9,846 nt of DNA from NCBI GenBank assembly GCA_014523625.1, contig JAATVP010000226.1, forward strand, positions 1-9,846, written 5' to 3'. Every line of letters starts with the position of its first letter. Position 1 is the first letter of the stretch. The DNA comes from Nitrososphaerales archaeon TH5896. GTDB taxonomy: Archaea > Thermoproteota > Nitrososphaeria > Nitrososphaerales > Nitrososphaeraceae. A program made the position numbers and the translations under genes. The notes beneath the pieces were generated by a model. That model ran no database searches, was not told the DNA's origin, and saw nothing but the letters and a program-made list of their open reading frames with translations. Shown here in pieces: positions 6,808-9,846 of the stretch.

Positions 6808-7166
6808 CTATGCGTATGCGTTAGATCATGGCAATGTCCGTCTTCCATTTTCCTTTGGAAATTGAGCAATACCCAGGACATTAATGCCAGGGATGTAGTC
6901 CATGCCCTATACTTCCTTTGTGCCTCTCGTATAACCTACTCCAAATTCGTTATTAGTCAGTTCTTGATCTGAAAGTGGATTATCTAAATTGGACAATTCT
7001 ATACAGAGATCACTCCATGATAACCTGGTCATAATTCGGGATATTGCCGCTTGTACTTGATCGTAATAAAGTTCTTGGATAGAACTATTGTTTCCAATTT
7101 TTCCAATTAGGCTAAAATGTCTACATAATATGTGCATGCCAATGTCATATCATCCAATGATAGCAT
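6808..7166 (-). pseudogene. Broken unrecognised gene with frameshift and nonsense codons
   Basis: An ATG at 7166 starts MLSLDDMTLACTYYVDILA, which ends at a stop. After a frame change near 7110 the sequence continues LIGKIGNNSSIQELYYDQVQ..., LSWSDLCIELSNLDNPLSDQ and NNEFGVGYTRGTKEV to TAG 6907-6909. In the same frame it goes on GMDYIPGINVLGIAQFPKEN, GRRTLP, TGA 6826-6828, then SNAYA and TAG 6808-6810. Both internal stops could be mutated Trp codons (TGG). About 115 residues can be pieced together. ATTTATCAAG about 33 bases before the ATG could be the old promoter. The protein looks soluble and mixed alpha/beta; I cannot name the family. Confidence 0.4.
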
Positions 7167-7631
7167 CTTTTTACTACCATACAACAAAATCAACTTGATA
7201 AATCTGTCAGAAATTACTATTATAGCTCTTGCTGTCAGTCTTGTTCATCCTACCACACTGGTGACGATCACGAAATCTCTAGCAATATGCTAAAGCTAAA
7301 TAGAATAAATCATCGTCTCAACGAGCAGTTTGCGTGCTATTCTGAAGCCGGTCTGTCATAGCTATTGTAGGAAATTTTTGTTATTAAGTTCAACATTGTA
7401 GCCAAATGTCAGTATAAGTATGGCGGTATCCACTACTACATACTCCGGAGGTCATAATAATTGGACTGCGATCAATTAGGCCGTAAATATTATACATGCA
7501 TTGCAATACTCTGCATCTATATCTAGTTTTTATTGATTCAATTGTTTCACTTTATTTTTATTTCGTATATGTGCTTAAATATAATATTATCAATTGTCTT
7601 GATTCCTTCATCTGTAGCCACTTTTTTCAAA
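7167..7631. other. Non-coding spacer with short coding-like scraps
   Basis: No gene is supported here. On the plus strand, a GTG frame at 7132-7293 (53 codons) has a hydrophobic middle (ITIIALAVSLVHPTTLV). ATG 7287 to TAG 7359-7361 reads MLKLNRINHRLNEQFACYSE plus four residues. Both are short, lack promoters and overlap each other, so I leave them as possible scraps of eroded genes. From about 7480 to the M50 gene the sequence is strongly AT-rich (for example AAATATAATATTAT near 7577-7590), typical of an archaeal upstream region. Confidence 0.35.
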
Positions 7632-7650
7632 ATTGATAAATTTCATATAG
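7632..7650 (+). promoter_or_regulatory. Probable TATA region of the M50 protease gene
   Basis: AATTGATAAATTTCATATAG ends 11 bases before the ATG at 7661. GATAAATTT is centred about 23-25 bases upstream, which fits a leaderless start. No Shine-Dalgarno motif precedes the ATG. Confidence 0.4.
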
Positions 7651-7660
7651 TCAACTCGCC

Positions 7661-8899
7661 ATGTTTAAAAGTAGAAGAACATTGTCGTTGCAGATAGCAA
7701 GAGTTAAGGGAATACCTATCCGTTTACACTATACTCTGATAATTGTATTCTTTCTAGTAACGTTTACAGTCTCTATTCATCTAATGCCAGAGATCAACCC
7801 AGGTCTTTCGACGTTAGAGTATTGGACTATGGGAATTATTTGTGCAATAATTTTATTTGTCTCAGTATTATTACACGAGTTAGCACATTCCATTATAGCG
7901 TTAAGATATGGTATCAAAGTGCGCCAAATAATCCTTTTCATTTTTGGTGGCATGTCAGACATTGAAGACGAAATGCCTGGGGGAGGCGAGGTCTCAAAGG
8001 ATTTTGGAAAAGAGTTCAAAATAGCGGTCGTAGGACCTGTAACTAGTTTCATAATTGCAGGTGTGCTTGGAATATTATTGGTAATGGTATCTCTAGTTAA
8101 TGGAAATGAGGTTAGCGATCGAATCAGTAGTATGGTGCTAAATATTACCAAAGGTGTACTATGGTACGGAATGGTAATAAATATAATTCTTGGGGGATTT
8201 AATCTTATACCCGCCTTTCCCATGGATGGTGGAAGGATATTGCGTGCTGCGTTATTAAGATGGAAGAAAGACTTTGATCAGGCTACCCGGATATCCGTGA
8301 AGGCGGGAATAGTGATGTCTTATGTATTTATGGGAATGGGCTTTCTTATCATGTTTTCAGGTTCCTTTGTTAGTGGAATGTGGCTGTTACTCATAGGTTG
8401 GTTCCTAAATAGCGGTGCCCAATCATATCTATCAGAGCATGAGCTCATGAGGATTTTGTCAACTATTCCCTTAGGTGCAATAATGAATACTAGAATAATC
8501 ACTGTAGGAGAGAATTTAACAATAGACAGTCTAATTAAAGATTATTTTAATTTGTATTCAAAGGACTCATTCCCTGTTCTAAGCAGTGAACCTGATGCCA
8601 ATAGGTTGTTAGGAATGGTCACTTTTAAAGATGCATCGAACATAACAGATAGTGAAAGATCTCTAACAAAAACAAATAAGATAATGATTCCAAAGGCGGA
8701 TTTAATTATAATGAGTGAAAACAGAAAAGCTAACGAAGCTTTACTCCAGATTTCGAGAAAGCGTATGGGAAAGGTCTTTGTATGCAATGACGATGGAAAA
8801 TTAATTGGTGTGGTAAGCAAAACAGATATCATGAATGCAGCAAGCGAGAAAAGTGAATATGAAAAAGCCGCTAGAAATTTACATAAAGAAGCAGACTAA
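7661..8899 (+). CDS. Site-2 protease (M50 family) with two CBS domains
   Basis: Intramembrane zinc metalloprotease of 412 aa, group III S2P (SpoIVFB/sll0862-like), which cleaves membrane-bound substrates such as anchored regulators. The active site is complete: HELAH at 72-76 in the second or third membrane segment gives two zinc-binding His and the catalytic Glu73, and N181-L-I-P184...M-D189-G-G-R supplies the third ligand, Asp189. Hydrophobic segments lie at about 23-42, 56-80, 121-145, 164-182 and 214-250. The start (RVKGIPIRLHYTLIIVF) is the usual 'GIPirlHwTf' opening. The C-terminal part holds two CBS motifs, about 268-325 (IPLGAIMNTRIITV...) and 340-395 (KIMIPKAD...GVVSKTDIM), which often bind adenine nucleotides and tie activity to energy state. 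It is monocistronic, with its own AT-rich promoter. No substrate gene is visible nearby. Confidence 0.93.
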   Translation: MFKSRRTLSLQIARVKGIPIRLHYTLIIVFFLVTFTVSIHLMPEINPGLSTLEYWTMGIICAIILFVSVLLHELAHSIIALRYGIKVRQIILFIFGGMSDIEDEMPGGGEVSKDFGKEFKIAVVGPVTSFIIAGVLGILLVMVSLVNGNEVSDRISSMVLNITKGVLWYGMVINIILGGFNLIPAFPMDGGRILRAALLRWKKDFDQATRISVKAGIVMSYVFMGMGFLIMFSGSFVSGMWLLLIGWFLNSGAQSYLSEHELMRILSTIPLGAIMNTRIITVGENLTIDSLIKDYFNLYSKDSFPVLSSEPDANRLLGMVTFKDASNITDSERSLTKTNKIMIPKADLIIMSENRKANEALLQISRKRMGKVFVCNDDGKLIGVVSKTDIMNAASEKSEYEKAARNLHKEAD

Positions 8900-9056
8900 A
8901 AGAGCTCTTCTCATATAATTGAGCTGCAGTGAGATTAGCGGTTAAATTCGCAGTCGCCCTATCGCGTGTTAGTTTCCAATTATTTTGAAACCCTGTTTGC
9001 AGTAATACTGTGAAATCGGTAACTTATATTCAAAAATCTCATTTTCATATCTTCAT

Positions 9057-9075
9057 TGCAGTATAATGCACTGCA
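9057..9075. repeat. Hairpin between convergent genes
   Basis: TGCAGT-ATAATGC-ACTGCA: a perfect 6-bp stem with a 7-base loop, 28 bases beyond the end of the minus-strand gene and about 160 bases after the M50 gene. It may help end minus-strand transcripts. The hexamer TGCAGT also occurs at 8925, 8998 and 9072 in the same spacer. Confidence 0.3.
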
Positions 9076-9103
9076 GTTGAAAGGAGGAGATTTGTTTGGT
9101 GTA

Positions 9104-9385
9104 TCAAATTGTATTTGGCTCTTTTCGTTCGTTTCTCCAAATCTTTTCTATGTCCCCTGGGTCTATGATATCCCGTAAGCTCTTCTTTACTTCTTCCAAT
9201 ACTTCTTCCGGATGTCCTCTAGCTCTTGTAATGTTTCTTAGCTCTACTATACTCTTTACTGCTTTTTCAAGTGACGCGACTGCATCTTTTATCAATCCTT
9301 CTACTTCGTCCAGCTCATTCGTCTTTTCTAACCATTTCCATTCTATTCCCAATTCTCTAATCTTTTCACTTTCGGCAAGGTCCAT
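9104..9385 (-). CDS. Small charged helical protein, hypothetical (93 aa)
   Basis: ATG 9385 to the stop at 9104-9106 gives a 93-residue, highly charged, mainly helical protein: ESEKIRELGIEWKWLEKTNE, EVEGLIKDAVASLEKAVKSI, then PEEVLEEVKKSLRDIIDPGD. The periodic Leu/Ile/Val in the middle suggests helical pairing or dimerisation. There are no Cys, no signal and no recognised domain; cytoplasmic. The start is fixed by an in-frame TAG two codons upstream (ATG GAG TAG CTT ATG). A GGGAG lies some 20 bases before the ATG, and AACTTTAAGTTACC about 48 bases upstream may be the promoter, so this mRNA probably has a short leader. It converges with the M50 gene and diverges from the Cys-rich gene. The consistent codon pattern makes it more credible than the opposite-strand frame. 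Confidence 0.7.
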   Translation of the reverse strand: MDLAESEKIRELGIEWKWLEKTNELDEVEGLIKDAVASLEKAVKSIVELRNITRARGHPEEVLEEVKKSLRDIIDPGDIEKIWRNERKEPNTI

Positions 9386-9467
9386 AAGCTACTCCATTTT
9401 CTCACTCCCTCATCAACATCAGTAGGTAACTTAAAGTTCATGTTTTACGATACTACCTGCAGTTTCT

Positions 9468-9504
9468 CCAGCATCCATGTGCTCCTCTTCGATGCTGGTT
9501 TTTT
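9468..9504 (+). terminator. Terminator-like hairpin with T-run
   Basis: CCAGCATC (9468-9475) and GATGCTGG (9491-9498) form a perfect 8-bp stem with a 15-base loop, followed directly by TTTTTT. On the plus strand this is the shape of an intrinsic terminator, and T-runs also end transcription in archaea. No plus-strand gene lies just upstream; it sits between two divergent genes, so it may end antisense or read-through RNA, or a small RNA. Confidence 0.45.
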
Positions 9505-9526
9505 GTTCTCCACTTGAATCTATCCC

Positions 9527-9550
9527 TTACCGTACGTTACGGTACGTTAC
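9527..9550. promoter_or_regulatory. Dyad and 10-bp direct repeat upstream of the Cys-rich gene
   Basis: TTACCGTACGTTACGGTACG followed by TTAC holds a perfect dyad TACCGTA-CGT-TACGGTA (9528-9544) and two overlapping direct copies of GTACGTTAC. TTAC recurs at 9527, 9537 and 9547, that is once per helical turn. It lies about 80 bases before ATG 9628 and 140 bases before the divergent start at 9385. This looks like an operator or a multi-copy activator site. Confidence 0.45.
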
Positions 9551-9596
9551 ACTTACCAACCACGTCATTAGTTAGGAGTATTACATCGACGATTAT

Positions 9597-9605
9597 CCTA
9601 TTAAG
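9597..9605 (+). promoter_or_regulatory. Possible TATA element of the Cys-rich gene
   Basis: CCTATTAAG is centred about 27 bases before ATG 9628, suitable for a leaderless start. The AAGGAG that overlaps it is 18 bases from the ATG, too far to serve as a normal ribosome binding site. Confidence 0.35.
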
Positions 9606-9627
9606 GAGTGCTTAGTTCATTATTTAT

Positions 9628-9843
9628 ATGAATCCCATCGAAAACAAAGTTACCCAGCATCAAGAATATAGCCATCCATCTAGAGACGCTATTTGTACGT
9701 GCAAGACATGTAACCATGAAATTGCAAGAGATTGCCTAAAGTCAGATTGCAGTTGTTGTAAAGAAACAGACCATTCAATGATAATGGATGGGATAGAAGG
9801 ATTTGTATCAACGTCCAAGAAGCACGAATTAAGGGAAATATGA
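9628..9843 (+). CDS. Small Cys-rich protein, probable metal binder (71 aa)
   Basis: ATG 9628 to TGA 9841-9843 (a TAA follows at once) gives 71 residues with seven Cys clustered at 23, 25, 28, 36, 41, 43 and 44 (CTCKTC...C...CSCC), plus His30 and His49. This density suggests binding of one or two metal ions (Zn, Cu or Fe-S); it is not a standard two-knuckle ribbon. The region after it (DHSMIMDGIEGF) looks conserved in character, with Met and Asp/His that could add ligands. There is no signal peptide or membrane segment, so it is cytoplasmic. I recall similar short Cys-rich proteins in Nitrososphaeria but cannot name a family. The start is fixed by a TAG five codons upstream and no other ATG. 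The repeat-bearing upstream region suggests specific control. Confidence 0.7.
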   Translation: MNPIENKVTQHQEYSHPSRDAICTCKTCNHEIARDCLKSDCSCCKETDHSMIMDGIEGFVSTSKKHELREI

Positions 9844-9846
9844 TAA

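Noticed and set aside
7132..7293. GTG-started plus-strand frame with a hydrophobic centre (53 codons)
   Set aside because: It partly overlaps the start of the minus-strand remnant, has a weak start, no promoter and no recognised family.
8900..8909. Palindrome AAGAGCTCTT just after the M50 stop codon
   Set aside because: A 10-base palindrome alone is too common to interpret, and no T-run follows.
9081..9425. AAGGAGGAG followed by a TTG/GTG-started plus-strand frame of about 109 codons
   Set aside because: The product is Ser/Phe rich and runs opposite to the more credible 93-aa charged helical protein; the frame is a shadow and the purine run lies in that gene's downstream region.

Overview
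The window looks like a chromosomal segment of an archaeon, most likely an ammonia-oxidising Nitrososphaeria (Thaumarchaeota) of the AT-rich Nitrososphaera/Nitrosocosmicus type. This rests on family-level recognition: TATA-like boxes about 25-30 bases before start codons with few Shine-Dalgarno sites (leaderless genes), very small zinc-ribbon and Cys-rich proteins, a fragment resembling thaumarchaeal secreted cupredoxins, and a gene-poor layout with long spacers holding decayed coding sequence. No rRNA, convincing tRNA, CRISPR array or intact mobile element was seen.

Layout. 1-300: a 51-aa single-pass membrane protein on the minus strand. 296-1413: no intact gene, but several coding remnants, including the C-terminal half of a SnoaL-like ester cyclase and the end of a winged-helix regulator. 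1414-1557: an intact 47-aa zinc-ribbon protein with a clear leaderless promoter. 1558-1733: a convergent spacer with several inverted repeats. 1734-2515 (minus): a pseudogene joining, in frame, a cupredoxin N-terminal half to the C-terminal end of a glucose/sorbosone dehydrogenase-like beta-propeller; it has one nonsense codon and one frameshift. 2516-3057: its promoter, then nothing firm. 3058-6117: a complete 1019-aa P2-type cation-transporting ATPase. 6179-6632: a tiny reading frame, a helical 77-aa protein and a coding-like remnant. 6633-7660: mostly non-coding, with another broken gene on the minus strand. 7661-8899: an intact site-2 protease (M50) with two CBS domains. 9104-9385 (minus): a small helical hypothetical protein. 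9386-9627: a divergent control region with a terminator-like hairpin and a dyad/10-bp repeat. 9628-9843: a 71-aa Cys-rich protein.

The intact genes do not form an obvious operon or pathway. The ATPase, the membrane protease and the small metal-binding proteins are single transcription units typical of ion homeostasis and envelope stress, but nothing in the sequence links them. The main character of the window is gene erosion: at least four remnants sit between the intact genes. I did not find a convincing new multi-gene system. The best leads are the chimeric cupredoxin/dehydrogenase pseudogene, the ATPase with an altered M6 ion-site residue, the Cys-rich protein with its repeat-bearing upstream region, and the nested hairpins near 1664-1706.
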